This document shows, in pieces, positions 16,934 to 26,880 of a stretch of DNA of 64,000 nucleotides (its first letter is position 1; the number at the start of each line of letters is the position of its first letter). The notes beneath the pieces were generated by a model, which worked only from the letters and a program-made list of their open reading frames with translations, was not told the origin of the DNA and made no database searches. The position numbers and the translations under genes were made by a program. Origin of the DNA: Ilyomonas sp965247435 (GTDB taxonomy: Bacteria > Bacteroidota > Bacteroidia > Chitinophagales > Chitinophagaceae); contig OZ252019.1 in NCBI GenBank assembly GCA_965247435.1, positions 2,356,001 to 2,420,000 on the forward strand. The letters run 5' to 3'.

Positions 16934-19783
16934 ATGAAGTTATCAGGAATATATAGTTCAATAAATGCAGGCTTACTTAAGCTTACTATCAGGCAAAGCT
17001 TTCTGCTGCTTTTATTGGTTGCCTGCCAAAGTTCGCAAGAACAATATCCAAGTAACGCTGCAGTAATGGTAACCAATCTTACCTGCGAATACCAGCCGCA
17101 TCCCATAGGCGTTGATAAAGCGGCGCCTTTGCTGAGCTGGCAATTGACCTCTGCTAAAAGAAATCAATCGCAAACCGCCTATCGTATCCTTGTCTCAGAC
17201 GATTCCATAAAACTGGCGTCAAACGAAGGAACCATCTGGGATTCGCATACTATTCAAACGGCTCAATCCATCCAGGTCACCTATTCAGGTAAAGCACTCC
17301 ATGCAGCTAAAAAATACTATTGGAAAGTGATGGTCTGGGACAACCACAAAGCACCATCGGCGTGGAGCGAAATTGCCAGCTGGCAAATGGGATTACTAAC
17401 AAAAGAAAACTGGAAAAATGCGCAATGGATCGGGCTGGAAAAAATAAAAAATGCTGACCGCATTGTACCTGCATTGCACGCCACCGGCGACGCGGCAAGT
17501 ATAGCAGCAGCAAGCATTTCAGGCAAGAATAAATTGCCCGTTTTCCGGAAAGAAATCAGTATCGGCAAGTCAGTAAAAAGTGCAACTGCATTTGTATGCG
17601 GGCTCGGGCATTTTGAACTTTTTATAAACGGAAGTAAAGTAGGCGACCATTTCCTCGATCCGGGCTGGACGCTGTACAGCAAGTATGCGCAATATGTAAG
17701 TTTTGATATTACAAACAACCTGCAGGGAGGCAGCAACGTGCTCGCTGTAATGCTGGGTAACGGCATGTATAATATTCCCGGTGAACGGTATAAAAAAATT
17801 ATTCAGAGTTACGGCTATCCTGCTTTTATCGGTAAAATAATTATCGAGTATGCCGACGGAAGCAGTAAAGAAATTGTAAGCGATACTACCTGGAAAACAA
17901 CGGCCGGCCCGCTTACTTTCAGCAGCATTTATGGGGGCGAGGATTACAATGCCACTTTACTGCAACAAGGCTGGCTCCTGCCCAATTTTGGTGACGCTGA
18001 CTGGCAAATACCTTTGGTAGTGGATGCACCGGCTACATTGGTAAGCCAGCAACAGGAACCATTGAAAATAATGGATAGTTTTCCTGTAAAAAAAATTACT
18101 CATCCCGCGCCCGGAACTTGGGTGTATGATATGGGCCAGAACGCCTCGGCTGTTCCGCAAATTACCCTCACCGGAAAACGGGGCAAGGCCGTTGTTTTAA
18201 CTACCGCCGAACTGCTTGGCGACAGTGGTTTTGTGTATCAGTCTTCTGTAGGTGAGCCGGTATATTTTACTTACACGTTAAGCGGCGATGGCAACGAAAC
18301 CTGGCATCCGCAATTCACGTATCATGGCTTCCGGTACATACAGGTAAAAGGTGCGGTGCCCGAAGGCGAAGAGAATCCGGATGGCCTGCCTGTTATTCAT
18401 AAGCTGATGTCTTTGCATGTGCGAAACGCTGCAGAAACCTCCGGTACATTCACCTGCTCCGATACTTTATTTAACCGCATTGATACATTGATTAACTGGT
18501 CTATCAAAAGCAATATGGCAAGCGTACTCACCGATTGTCCGCACCGTGAAAAATTAGGCTGGCTCGAAGAGTCTTACCTTATGGGACAATCCGTTGCATT
18601 CAACTATAATATTGCTTCACTATATAAAAAAGCGGTTGCCGATATGAAAGCGTCGCAATTAAGCGATGGATTGGTACCTGATATTGCACCGGAGTATGTG
18701 CCTTTTACAGAAGGTTTCAGAGATTCGCCCGAATGGGGCAGCGCATCTGTGATGCTGCCCTGGCAATTGTATAAATGGTACGGCGATAAAAAAGTTTTAT
18801 CGGATAACTATAAGATGATCAAAAGTTATGTTGGTTACCTTACCTCCAAAGCAGACCATCACCTGTTGTTTTTTGGGCTGGGCGACTGGTACGATCTGGG
18901 GCCGAAAGATCCTGGTGAGTCGCAGTTAACGCCCCGCGGTATCACCGCAACGGCTACCTATTATTACGATTTGAAAATAGCAGGCGCTATCGCCACTTTA
19001 CTTGGTAAAAGTGAAGACGCCGCATCTTTTGCAGCGCTTGGCGCAGCAGTAAGAACAGCGTTCAACAACAGGTTTTTCAACAGGCAGACAATGGAGTACG
19101 GCACCGGCAGCCAGACGGCTTATGCCATGGCTATTTATACGGGCCTCGTAGAGCCGCAATACAAACAACAGGTATTTAAAAACTTACTTCGCCAGATACA
19201 AAACAGCGGCTATGCACTCTCGGCAGGAGACATCGGGTTTCATTATCTCATCAGCGTTTTGCAGGCAGCAGGCGCATCGGATATTATTTATAAAATGAAC
19301 AGCAATTCTAATGTGCCGGGCTATGGCTACCAGCTTCGTAAAGGCGCTACTTCGTTAACGGAATCCTGGGCGGCATTAACCTACGTATCCAACAACCATT
19401 TAATGCTCGGGCATCTTATGCAATGGTTCTACGACGGGCTTTGCGGCATACAACAAAGTGATGTTTCTACCGCTTACAAAAATATTATTATTAAGCCCGA
19501 ACCCACCGGCGATATTACTGCAGCAGGCGCCAGTTATCAATGTATGTATGGTGCAATAACGAGTAGCTGGAAAAAAACTTCTTCCGGCTTTGAACTAACA
19601 ACAACAATACCTGTAAATACACAGGCGATTGTTTACCTGCCTGCAAACAATTTAGAACACATCACAGAAGACGGCAAGCCGGTAAAAAAAGCCACAGACA
19701 TACAGTTTATCAAAATGGAAAATGGTAAAGCTGTATTTAAAGTCGGCTCCGGAAAATACTTTTTTAAATCTAAAAATCCATAG
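16934..19783 (+). CDS. GH78 alpha-L-rhamnosidase, lipoprotein
   Basis: 949 aa from the ATG at 16934; a TTG 12 bp upstream is less likely. The N-terminus is hydrophobic and ends in LLLLVACQSS, a lipobox-like site, so it is probably an outer-membrane or surface lipoprotein. Domain order fits multi-domain GH78: N-terminal beta-sandwiches (LTCEYQPHPIGVDKAAPLLS start), a rhamnosidase N domain (FRKEISIGKSVKSATAFV), an (alpha/alpha)6 barrel with TDCPHREKLGWLEES, which holds acidic active-site residues, then FGLGDWYDLGPKD, and a C-terminal sandwich. It removes terminal alpha-L-rhamnose, perhaps from a glycan that also bears fucose. It starts 139 bp after the dehydratase gene and ends 5 bp before the GH95 gene. 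Confidence 0.92.
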   Translation: MKLSGIYSSINAGLLKLTIRQSFLLLLLVACQSSQEQYPSNAAVMVTNLTCEYQPHPIGVDKAAPLLSWQLTSAKRNQSQTAYRILVSDDSIKLASNEGTIWDSHTIQTAQSIQVTYSGKALHAAKKYYWKVMVWDNHKAPSAWSEIASWQMGLLTKENWKNAQWIGLEKIKNADRIVPALHATGDAASIAAASISGKNKLPVFRKEISIGKSVKSATAFVCGLGHFELFINGSKVGDHFLDPGWTLYSKYAQYVSFDITNNLQGGSNVLAVMLGNGMYNIPGERYKKIIQSYGYPAFIGKIIIEYADGSSKEIVSDTTWKTTAGPLTFSSIYGGEDYNATLLQQGWLLPNFGDADWQIPLVVDAPATLVSQQQEPLKIMDSFPVKKITHPAPGTWVYDMGQNASAVPQITLTGKRGKAVVLTTAELLGDSGFVYQSSVGEPVYFTYTLSGDGNETWHPQFTYHGFRYIQVKGAVPEGEENPDGLPVIHKLMSLHVRNAAETSGTFTCSDTLFNRIDTLINWSIKSNMASVLTDCPHREKLGWLEESYLMGQSVAFNYNIASLYKKAVADMKASQLSDGLVPDIAPEYVPFTEGFRDSPEWGSASVMLPWQLYKWYGDKKVLSDNYKMIKSYVGYLTSKADHHLLFFGLGDWYDLGPKDPGESQLTPRGITATATYYYDLKIAGAIATLLGKSEDAASFAALGAAVRTAFNNRFFNRQTMEYGTGSQTAYAMAIYTGLVEPQYKQQVFKNLLRQIQNSGYALSAGDIGFHYLISVLQAAGASDIIYKMNSNSNVPGYGYQLRKGATSLTESWAALTYVSNNHLMLGHLMQWFYDGLCGIQQSDVSTAYKNIIIKPEPTGDITAAGASYQCMYGAITSSWKKTSSGFELTTTIPVNTQAIVYLPANNLEHITEDGKPVKKATDIQFIKMENGKAVFKVGSGKYFFKSKNP

Positions 19784-19788
19784 ACGTT

Positions 19789-22248
19789 ATGCGGCTAATA
19801 TATTTATCACTTATTTGCAGCATACTCTGCATTAATGGTTTTTCTCAATCGGATAATAAGCTGTGGTACAAAGAGCCGGCGGCTATCTGGACGGAAGCTT
19901 TGCCAGTAGGAAACGGGCGGCTCGGCGCTATGGTTTTCGGTGGTGTGGAAAATGAATTGCTGCAATTAAACGAAGCTACATTATGGTCGGGCGGACCGGT
20001 AAAACACAACGTTAACCCGGAAGCTGTTACCTATCTTCCAAAGGCACGGGCGGCCCTGTTCAAAAACGACTTCGACAGCGCTGATTTTTATACGAAGAAA
20101 ATGCAGGGCGTTTATTCGGAAAATTATTTGCCGCTCAGCGATGTAGTCATTCATCAACAACTTCCAAAAGCCGCGCCCACAGCGTATTACCGGGATTTGA
20201 ATATACAGGATGCCGTGTCTGTTACCAGGTTTACGATCAATGGCGTTACCTATAAAAGAGAAGTGTTTGTTTCGGCGCCTGCACAGGTAATGGTGATGCG
20301 GATTTCGGCCGATAGACCAAGGCTGTTAACGCTTGATATAAGCCTTAAAAGCCTGCTCCGTTACCACAACGAAAAAGGGCGCAGTAATGTATTGCTCCTG
20401 CGGGGTAAAGCGCCCGCGCATTCCGATCCTTCTTATTATAACGACAATAAAGAACCGGTTGTTTACGGAGACACTTCCGGCTGCAATGGAATGCGGTTTG
20501 AACTGGCGGTAAAAGCAGTACATAAAGATGGAATGATAGTTACAGATACAGGCGGCATCCATGTTCAGGAGGCATCAGAAGTAATTCTCTTTTTCTCTGC
20601 GGCTACCTCCTTTAACGGTTATGATAAATGCCCTGATAAAGATGGCAAAAATGAGCATTTATTAGCGCAGCAATATTTAGATAAAGCCGTAACAAAAACA
20701 TACCAGCAGTTGCTGAATGAGCATCTTGCCGATTACCATCATTTTTATAATCGTGTTGCACTAAGTATTAACAGCAGCAACACCAACTCTTCCCTGTCAA
20801 CAGATAAAAGATTAGAAGCCTATACCCAGGGCGCAAAAGATAATGGTCTGGAAGTATTGTATTTTAATTATGACCGTTATTTATTAATCTCCTCTTCACG
20901 TACGCCCCAGGCGCCGGCTAATCTGCAAGGCATTTGGAACAAGGAAATCCGCCCGCCGTGGAGTTCCAATTACACGACCAATATTAATGTACAGATGAAT
21001 TACTGGATGGCGGAAGAATGTAATTTATCGGAAATGCACCAGCCGCTGCTTAATCTGATCGAGGAATTGTATGTTACCGGACAATCAACCGCCAAAGAAT
21101 TCTATGGCGCACAGGGCTGGGTGGTGCATCACAATTCCGATATCTGGGCGCTTTCCAACCCGGTGGGCGATAAAGGAAAAGGGGATCCTAAATGGGCTAA
21201 CTGGAGCATGGGCGCGCCATGGCTGAGCCGCGATTTGTGGGAGCATTATTTATATACGCAAAACACTGCTTTTTTGCGCGATACGGCTTACCCGCTGATG
21301 AAAGAAGCGGCTCGTTTTATATTTGATTGGCTGGTACCCGACAGCAGCGGCCACCTCGTTACGGCGCCATCCGTTTCGCCGGAGAATGTATATTACTACG
21401 GCGATAAAAAAGAAGCCGGCATCTCCGTCGCTACTACAATGGATATGAGCATCATCCGCGATTTATTTCATCATCTTATAGCCGCCTCAAAAGTGTTGCA
21501 TACAGATGCGGATTTCCGGGATACATCATTGGAGAAAGAAAGTAAACTATATCCTTTACAAGTAAGTAAGCGCGGCAACCTGCAGGAATGGTACAAAGAC
21601 TACGAAGATGTGGAGCCGCACCACCGGCATACTTCACATTTATATGGCCTGTATCCCGGCAACGAAATATCGCCTGTTACTACGCCGGACCTGGCAGCCG
21701 CTGCTAAACAAACCCTGGTTATGAGAGGCGATGAAAGTACTGGCTGGAGCCTTGCCTGGAAAGTGAATTTCTGGGCGCGCCTGATGGATGGCGATCATGC
21801 GTACCGCATGTACACAAAATTATTACGTTTGGTAAAAGAAAATAATACCAACTACAGCGCTGGTGGTGGTGCTTACCCTAATTTATTTGATGCGCATCCG
21901 CCTTTCCAGATAGACGGAAATTTTGGTGCAGCAGCAGGTGTAGCAGAAATGCTTTTGCAAAGCTATAATGATGAACTGTTTTTATTACCAGCCATACCTG
22001 CAGCGTGGAAGAGTGGTGCTATAAGCGGTTTGCGGGCACGCGGTGGTTTTGAAACAGCCATTCGCTGGAATAATAATAAGCTTGCTACCGCAGCAATAAC
22101 CTCTCTTAACGGTGCCATTTGTAATGTAAGAACGCTTCAGCCGGTTTTTGTAAAATCGTTGAATCTTCATTCTACCAAGTCAGCTATTGGCTATACGCTT
22201 TCTTTTAACACGGAAAAGGGAAAGACGTATGAATTGGCCGGAGAATAG
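19789..22248 (+). CDS. GH95 alpha-L-fucosidase/alpha-L-galactosidase, exported
   Basis: 819 aa with a short signal peptide (cut near NGFSQS). GH95 enzymes are inverting hydrolases of terminal alpha-1,2-linked L-fucose or L-galactose. The N-terminal beta domain has the hallmark WTEALPVGNGRLGAMVFGG and NEATLWSGGP. The (alpha/alpha)6 barrel shows ANLQGIWNKE and the NYTTNINVQMNYW block, whose two Asn activate water, SVSPEN with the likely general-acid Glu, and FQIDGNFGAAAG with the conserved Asp. Key residues thus look intact. It is the last gene of the fucose operon, 5 bp after the rhamnosidase gene, and a strong hairpin follows. Confidence 0.95.
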   Translation: MRLIYLSLICSILCINGFSQSDNKLWYKEPAAIWTEALPVGNGRLGAMVFGGVENELLQLNEATLWSGGPVKHNVNPEAVTYLPKARAALFKNDFDSADFYTKKMQGVYSENYLPLSDVVIHQQLPKAAPTAYYRDLNIQDAVSVTRFTINGVTYKREVFVSAPAQVMVMRISADRPRLLTLDISLKSLLRYHNEKGRSNVLLLRGKAPAHSDPSYYNDNKEPVVYGDTSGCNGMRFELAVKAVHKDGMIVTDTGGIHVQEASEVILFFSAATSFNGYDKCPDKDGKNEHLLAQQYLDKAVTKTYQQLLNEHLADYHHFYNRVALSINSSNTNSSLSTDKRLEAYTQGAKDNGLEVLYFNYDRYLLISSSRTPQAPANLQGIWNKEIRPPWSSNYTTNINVQMNYWMAEECNLSEMHQPLLNLIEELYVTGQSTAKEFYGAQGWVVHHNSDIWALSNPVGDKGKGDPKWANWSMGAPWLSRDLWEHYLYTQNTAFLRDTAYPLMKEAARFIFDWLVPDSSGHLVTAPSVSPENVYYYGDKKEAGISVATTMDMSIIRDLFHHLIAASKVLHTDADFRDTSLEKESKLYPLQVSKRGNLQEWYKDYEDVEPHHRHTSHLYGLYPGNEISPVTTPDLAAAAKQTLVMRGDESTGWSLAWKVNFWARLMDGDHAYRMYTKLLRLVKENNTNYSAGGGAYPNLFDAHPPFQIDGNFGAAAGVAEMLLQSYNDELFLLPAIPAAWKSGAISGLRARGGFETAIRWNNNKLATAAITSLNGAICNVRTLQPVFVKSLNLHSTKSAIGYTLSFNTEKGKTYELAGE

Positions 22249-22276
22249 CAGGCGATACGAATCTAAGTTTATTAAA

Positions 22277-22315
22277 TCAGAAAGCCTGCGTTATAGAACA
22301 ATGCAGGCTTTCTGA
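22277..22315. terminator. hairpin between convergent genes, likely bidirectional terminator
   Basis: Perfect 13-bp stem TCAGAAAGCCTGC/GCAGGCTTTCTGA with a 13-nt loop, between the GH95 stop (+) and the amidotransferase stop (-). No long T run on either strand. Confidence 0.65.
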
Positions 22316-22334
22316 TATGCTTAATGTTTGCCCA

Positions 22335-23156
22335 TTAAGCTTCAATCAACTCCCCCACTGCTATATTTAAAAAGTTAGGAAGTATGTGGCTGTAGGTAAA
22401 CATGATTTTGTCGGGGTCGTTTAACTGCTCTATCATGCTCTGCCATTTCGCTTCGCCGTGCTCTTCTACCACGCTTTGTTTTTTTTCGGGTGTCTGCAGG
22501 TGCATACTCATTCCAATGGCATCGGCTTCGGGATGAAACTGCGTACCGATAAAATAACCATTGAACCGAATCGCCATCAGCGCCCGATCGTAAGGCAGGT
22601 GCGGACGATCTTTTTCGATAGCTAATACCTGTGCGCCCATCTCTTCCAGCATTGCTTCATTCGGCTCAGTTACCTGAAAACTGCGGCTGTCCACTGCATA
22701 AAACGGATCCTGCAAGCCATCAAATACCGGCTCGCTTGCAGCAGCTTCCGTTTGATGCATCGGGAAAACGCCAAAAGAGGTGGATATACGGGGCGATACT
22801 TTGGCTAAGCCATAATAACGGCAGGCTAACTGGAAACTATGGCAAATAAAGAATACAAATTTCTTTGGATACCCGTTTATATCGTGGTTAAAATCTTCAA
22901 CCCTTTGTATCCAATTACAATATTGCTTATCCCAATCCTCATCAGCGCTTGTCAAAGGCGAGCCGGGGCCGCCGCTTGAAATATAAATATCAAAAGACAA
23001 ATCCGGAAGCTGTTTTTTTTGCCGCACTTCAAATTCCTGCACGGTTATATCGTATTGGTGCATGGCACTCCAATGCTTGATAATTTCTCTTATGCAACGC
23101 ATACCCTGGTTGGGCTGCTCGTTATTCATATCCAATAGAGCTATTCTTAAACTCAT
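22335..23156 (-). CDS. class I glutamine amidotransferase-like protein
   Basis: 273 aa, GMP-synthase-type GATase fold. Visible are the oxyanion strand YISSGGPGSPL, nucleophile Cys in FFICHSFQLACRYYG (less canonical than GxCxG) and His/Glu in GTQFHPEAD, so the triad is present. Such stand-alone domains transfer ammonia from glutamine or act on gamma-glutamyl compounds; substrate unknown. The C-terminal stretch after HPEAD (about 60 aa, acidic and helical) is an extension beyond the usual GATase core. It converges with GH95 and is followed on its 5' side by membrane-protein genes. TAAATTTG on the minus strand (23179-23186) is a plausible -7 promoter element. Confidence 0.83.
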   Translation of the reverse strand: MSLRIALLDMNNEQPNQGMRCIREIIKHWSAMHQYDITVQEFEVRQKKQLPDLSFDIYISSGGPGSPLTSADEDWDKQYCNWIQRVEDFNHDINGYPKKFVFFICHSFQLACRYYGLAKVSPRISTSFGVFPMHQTEAAASEPVFDGLQDPFYAVDSRSFQVTEPNEAMLEEMGAQVLAIEKDRPHLPYDRALMAIRFNGYFIGTQFHPEADAIGMSMHLQTPEKKQSVVEEHGEAKWQSMIEQLNDPDKIMFTYSHILPNFLNIAVGELIEA

Positions 23157-23201
23157 GTGTTCTGTATTTGATAAACTGCAAATTTAAGACTTTTAAAAAA
23201 G

Positions 23202-24026
23202 CTAAGCAGGGCTAACCGAAATATTAACCGGTTTTAAATAAAAAGTGAGTAAAAAAGGCAGGGTTTCGTAGTAAGGAATACGCATAACAAGATGATCGGC
23301 CAGCAGGAAAAAGATATAAATAAATGCCAGTTGCTTATCGAACCGCGCGGTAAAAAAACCGGTACCAAATAACAATTCCATGATCGTAACCAACAGGTAC
23401 AAAATATATGCAGGCATCGGGTGCGCTATCAGCCAGCCAATTAATTTACTCATCCACCAGCCGGGCGAATTGGTAAGCATTTCTTTATGCTGGTCCAGCA
23501 GTATTGCACTTAGCTGCAGCGGGTTAAAAACGCCGCCGTTTACAATTTTCCAGATGCCGGCAGAAAAGAAAAAGTATAGAAAAAAGTATCGTAATCCACC
23601 AAACAACAGGTGAAACAGGCGACTGTCTTTTGCCAAAAATATAGCCGGAAAAATGAGCGGCGCTATGTACAAGGTAATGGAATTGGTCGGGTATAAAGTA
23701 TAACACTGAATATATATCCAGTTTACAACAAGCATTAAAAAAGCAACAGGCTGAACGTATGCATTTTTGTAAATAATGATATACAAAAAAAGAGCAGGAA
23801 CAGTATAATACGCTGTATCAAAAGCTATAAAATAAGCCGGATGCAACAGCAGCCATTGCGGTAGCCCGGTTTGCATAAACAGCCAGCTAAAAACATCATC
23901 GCGCATGAATAAAAAGAGCGGCTGCATCTGGCAAAGCAGTAAGCCGTTGTATAGATTATACAAAAGAAGGGTATAACAAATAATTACATAGTACAACGCG
24001 ACTGTGTATTTAAAATCTTTCTTCAT
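23202..24026 (-). CDS. polytopic membrane protein of unknown function
   Basis: 274 aa with about seven hydrophobic helices (starting near residues 8, 55, 75, 95, 125, 180 and 225), rich in Phe, Tyr and Leu. Family not firmly recognised. Helix pattern and the FFFSAGIWKIVNGG segment recall HTTM/vitamin-K-carboxylase-like membrane proteins of Bacteroidota, a weak impression only. It overlaps the upstream gene by 4 bp (ATGA), so the two are translated together and may form a complex. No catalytic motif identified. Confidence 0.65.
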   Translation of the reverse strand: MKKDFKYTVALYYVIICYTLLLYNLYNGLLLCQMQPLFLFMRDDVFSWLFMQTGLPQWLLLHPAYFIAFDTAYYTVPALFLYIIIYKNAYVQPVAFLMLVVNWIYIQCYTLYPTNSITLYIAPLIFPAIFLAKDSRLFHLLFGGLRYFFLYFFFSAGIWKIVNGGVFNPLQLSAILLDQHKEMLTNSPGWWMSKLIGWLIAHPMPAYILYLLVTIMELLFGTGFFTARFDKQLAFIYIFFLLADHLVMRIPYYETLPFLLTFYLKPVNISVSPA

Positions 24027-24505
24027 TTGGCAGGCAAATATTTTTGCGCAAGCAAAAAAGTATCTGCAGAAACGCTTACTGCAACCGGCTCGGCAACATT
24101 ACCGGCTATACGCAGCACCTGCTTGTTGTACCATCTTGCAAACCTTGCCTGCGGTACCGTTTTAAGATAAGGTGAGCTGTCGTACACAGGCAAAAACTTA
24201 CGCGTTTCTGTTTGAAAAATGTAGCGGTTCCAACGCTCCTGTTTTTCAAAAAAAATGATCGGCTGTAGGAGATTGTCCCATTCGTTTGGAGAGTAATCTT
24301 TTGTCTGGAGCAACCTGTTGGTTATGCTTATCTGCATAACCGGATAGTACTGCTTAGGAAGCGCAACATTTGAATACATATCGTAGTTGTAAAACGGCGA
24401 ACACATCACGCCGTTTTTATAATTGATAAACAACTGGCCGCCTGCAAAAAGCAGCACTACCACAAACCAAAACTTATTTTGCCGGTAAAGTTTAATCAGG
24501 TACAT
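24023..24505 (-). CDS. single-pass membrane-anchored protein, partner of the downstream polytopic protein
   Basis: 160 aa from the Met at 24505; the longer frame upstream runs through a GC-rich hairpin and is unlikely to be translated. One N-terminal helix (KFWFVVVLLFAGGQLFI) leaves most of the chain outside the cytoplasm. The soluble part has NGVMCSPFYNYDMYSN and many aromatic residues; no family recognised. Its stop overlaps the start of the polytopic membrane protein gene by 4 bp. The constant pairing suggests a shared role that cannot be named. Confidence 0.6.
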   Translation of the reverse strand: MYLIKLYRQNKFWFVVVLLFAGGQLFINYKNGVMCSPFYNYDMYSNVALPKQYYPVMQISITNRLLQTKDYSPNEWDNLLQPIIFFEKQERWNRYIFQTETRKFLPVYDSSPYLKTVPQARFARWYNKQVLRIAGNVAEPVAVSVSADTFLLAQKYLPAK

Positions 24506-24512
24506 ATTAAAA

Positions 24513-24538
24513 TGCCGCCCTGCCAATGGCGGGCGGCA
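24513..24538 (-). terminator. terminator-like hairpin after the M42 peptidase gene
   Basis: Outer stem TGCCGCCC/GGGCGGCA plus inner GCC/GGC with one bulged T. On the minus strand it is followed by ATTTTAAT, so it can end the peptidase transcript before the membrane-protein pair. Confidence 0.6.
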
Positions 24539-24566
24539 CATAATTACAAAATAATAAGGAAGTATT

Positions 24567-25694
24567 TTAAAAATAACTCAGGTTCGTTTCGGGCGTAAGT
24601 GCAAGCAGCGTTTCATACATCAGCCGGATGGTATTTTCTATATCATCTTTATGCAGCATCTCTACGGTTGTATGCATATACCGCAGCGGTATTGAGATAA
24701 GTACCGACGGGCAGCCATCATTAGCGTAAGCAAAACTATCGGTATCGGTGCCGGTACTGCGGCTTACCGTGCGGTTTTGCACCGCAATTTTGCTGCGCTC
24801 GGCCACATCTATCACCAGGTTGAGCAGCTTGTTGTGCACTGCCGGGCCGTAAGCCAGCGATGGACCTTTGCCACACGCAATATCCCCCTCTACTATTTTA
24901 TTAATCATAGGCGTTTGCGTATCATGGGTTACGTCGGTAACAATAGCTATATCCGGCTTTATACGCCGCGCAATCATCTCTGCGCCCCGCAAGCCTGTTT
25001 CTTCCTGCACAGCATTCACAATATATAAACCGTAAGGCAACTGTTTGTTGTTCTCTTTCAGCAATCTCGCTACTTCCGCTATCATAAAACCACCGATGCG
25101 GTTATCAAAAGCACGGCCGATATAATAGTTGTTGGCCAGTTCATCAAAGCCATCCTCATACGTTACAACCGCGCCGATATGTATTCCTAATTCATCTACT
25201 TCTTTTTTGTTTCTAGCGCCGCAGTCCAGCCACAGGTTATCGGCTTTTGGCTGCGGCTCTTTGGCATCGTTGTTACTAAGCCGCGTGTGTATGGCCGGCC
25301 AGCCGAATACCGCTTTTACCAAACCTTTTTTGCCATGTATCAGCACGCGTTTTGACGGCGCTATCTGGTGATCAACGCCGCCATTGCGCTTCAGGTATAT
25401 AAGTCCCTGGTCGGTAATATAATTTACAAACCAGCTTATCTCATCCGCGTGCGCTTCTATTACTACTTTAAAAAGGGCATCCGGATTAATAATACCTACT
25501 GCGGTACCGTACGGGTCCGTCATCTGCTTATCAATATAGGGTTGTAAATATTCCAGCCACAATTGCTGACCAGCGGTTTCAAAACCAACGGGTGATGGAT
25601 TATTGATATATTTTTTTAGAAAATCAAAAGAGGCTGCTGTCATTACTGGTTGTTTTTCCTGTGGCGGTTGCTGCTTATCTTTCTGTTTTGCCAT
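24567..25694 (-). CDS. M42 family metallopeptidase (glutamyl aminopeptidase/endoglucanase M type)
   Basis: 375 aa, cytoplasmic di-metal aminopeptidase that trims N-terminal residues from peptides. Metal and catalytic motifs are complete: EAHADEI (His82, Asp84), the Asp in GRAFDNRIGG, the catalytic Glu pair in VQEETGLRGAEM, Asp in IVTDVTHDT and the final His in YMHTTVEMLH. The N-terminal 20 residues are Lys/Gln-rich and probably disordered. It stands alone between the membrane-protein pair and a UbiA-like gene. On the minus strand TAATTTTG (25723-25730) is a candidate -7 element. Family assignment firm. Confidence 0.93.
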   Translation of the reverse strand: MAKQKDKQQPPQEKQPVMTAASFDFLKKYINNPSPVGFETAGQQLWLEYLQPYIDKQMTDPYGTAVGIINPDALFKVVIEAHADEISWFVNYITDQGLIYLKRNGGVDHQIAPSKRVLIHGKKGLVKAVFGWPAIHTRLSNNDAKEPQPKADNLWLDCGARNKKEVDELGIHIGAVVTYEDGFDELANNYYIGRAFDNRIGGFMIAEVARLLKENNKQLPYGLYIVNAVQEETGLRGAEMIARRIKPDIAIVTDVTHDTQTPMINKIVEGDIACGKGPSLAYGPAVHNKLLNLVIDVAERSKIAVQNRTVSRSTGTDTDSFAYANDGCPSVLISIPLRYMHTTVEMLHKDDIENTIRLMYETLLALTPETNLSYF

Positions 25695-25966
25695 TATATT
25701 GTTTTATATATAAGTAATCGGTCAAAATTATCTATCCTTTATTGCTTATTGTTGATTGTTCTCCACTTTGTGAAAAAACAAAAAAAGCGGCATGAAAACG
25801 AGACACAGCACCTTTCCCTGGTAAGTCCTGATGTAGCTTTTGTACTGCTGTGAACCGGCAGCAGTACTGCTATACCGGAGCGAAGACCGATGCCACTTTA
25901 AATCTGTTCAATTTTGATAAACTACTTAAAATAGTTATGATAAATAGAAATACCTTTTTAAAGCCG

Positions 25967-26878
25967 CTATCCAAAGCAGTATATGGTAGCTATACCACAA
26001 ATCGCCTTTACTAAAAGAAGCCCGTCTATGACTGCAAGATAATAGAGAATTTTTTTACGGTGCTGCAACGACCAGGCGGTACCGGCAAGTAAGAAAAAAG
26101 GCAGGCAATTTAAAGTAATCTGTGCAGGCGTATAGCTTTTCAAATAAGTAAATGCGAGGCAAGCCATCAATCCTGCGCTGATAAGCGGCAGTAATAAATA
26201 ATAAATAGTTTTTCGCAAACCAAAATGTACGACTAAAGTTTTAAGCTGGTGGTTGTGGTCTGCAGCATAATCTTTTATATCAAACATAACTGCAATTACT
26301 GTTGTAAAAAGAAAATTAACCATAAAAAAAAGCGCCTCCTCTATACGAAAAGAAAAGCGCGCAGCAGGGCTGCTGCCAAATAAAACAAATGGATAAACAG
26401 TCACCGTACCCGAAGCTACAAGACCAATGATAAAAGGCTTTAGCCATCCGTAGCGGCGCAAGCTGAAAGTAAAGCCCGGCCGCGTTACAACACCATAATA
26501 CAGCAAGGCCAGCAACGGAAAAAGAAGCAGCAGCACCCAGCCAACAACAGGTATTGCCGCTAAATGATAGTAATAGCCGGCAAAGAAAAATGCAGCCGTT
26601 ATTATAATGATTATAATAGCGGCTACCTGCATTCGTTTTATGAGTGCTTTATTTTGTGCATACCATCGCCTACGTGTATTGGTACCGGTGCAATAAGCGT
26701 TTTCACTTGTATAAGCGTGCGTGTAATAGGAAACCGTAAGTAAAAATATAAGCAGGAAATACGTTAATGAAAATTGATGAAAGCCGCACTGCACCAGCGT
26801 TTCCAAAGAAAGTGCAGCAATACAAAACCCTAAAAAATAGTTACCGAAAAATAGGAGCTTCGCTGCTTTTCTTATCAA
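25967..26878 (-). CDS. UbiA-like prenyltransferase-family membrane protein
   Basis: 303 aa, eight to nine hydrophobic helices. The second Asp-rich motif of the UbiA superfamily is recognisable (MFDIKDYAADHNHQLKTL, D-x-x-D-x-x-x-D). The first motif (N/D-D-x-x-D) expected after helix 2 is not evident: that loop reads TSENAYCTGTNTRRR. It may therefore be a divergent UbiA enzyme or a member that has lost prenyl-diphosphate binding. UbiA proteins attach isoprenoid tails to aromatic rings in the inner membrane; substrate unknown. It follows the lipoprotein gene with a 2 bp gap, so the two are in one operon. Confidence 0.65.
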   Translation of the reverse strand: MIRKAAKLLFFGNYFLGFCIAALSLETLVQCGFHQFSLTYFLLIFLLTVSYYTHAYTSENAYCTGTNTRRRWYAQNKALIKRMQVAAIIIIIITAAFFFAGYYYHLAAIPVVGWVLLLLFPLLALLYYGVVTRPGFTFSLRRYGWLKPFIIGLVASGTVTVYPFVLFGSSPAARFSFRIEEALFFMVNFLFTTVIAVMFDIKDYAADHNHQLKTLVVHFGLRKTIYYLLLPLISAGLMACLAFTYLKSYTPAQITLNCLPFFLLAGTAWSLQHRKKILYYLAVIDGLLLVKAICGIATIYCFG

Positions 26879-26880
26879 TA

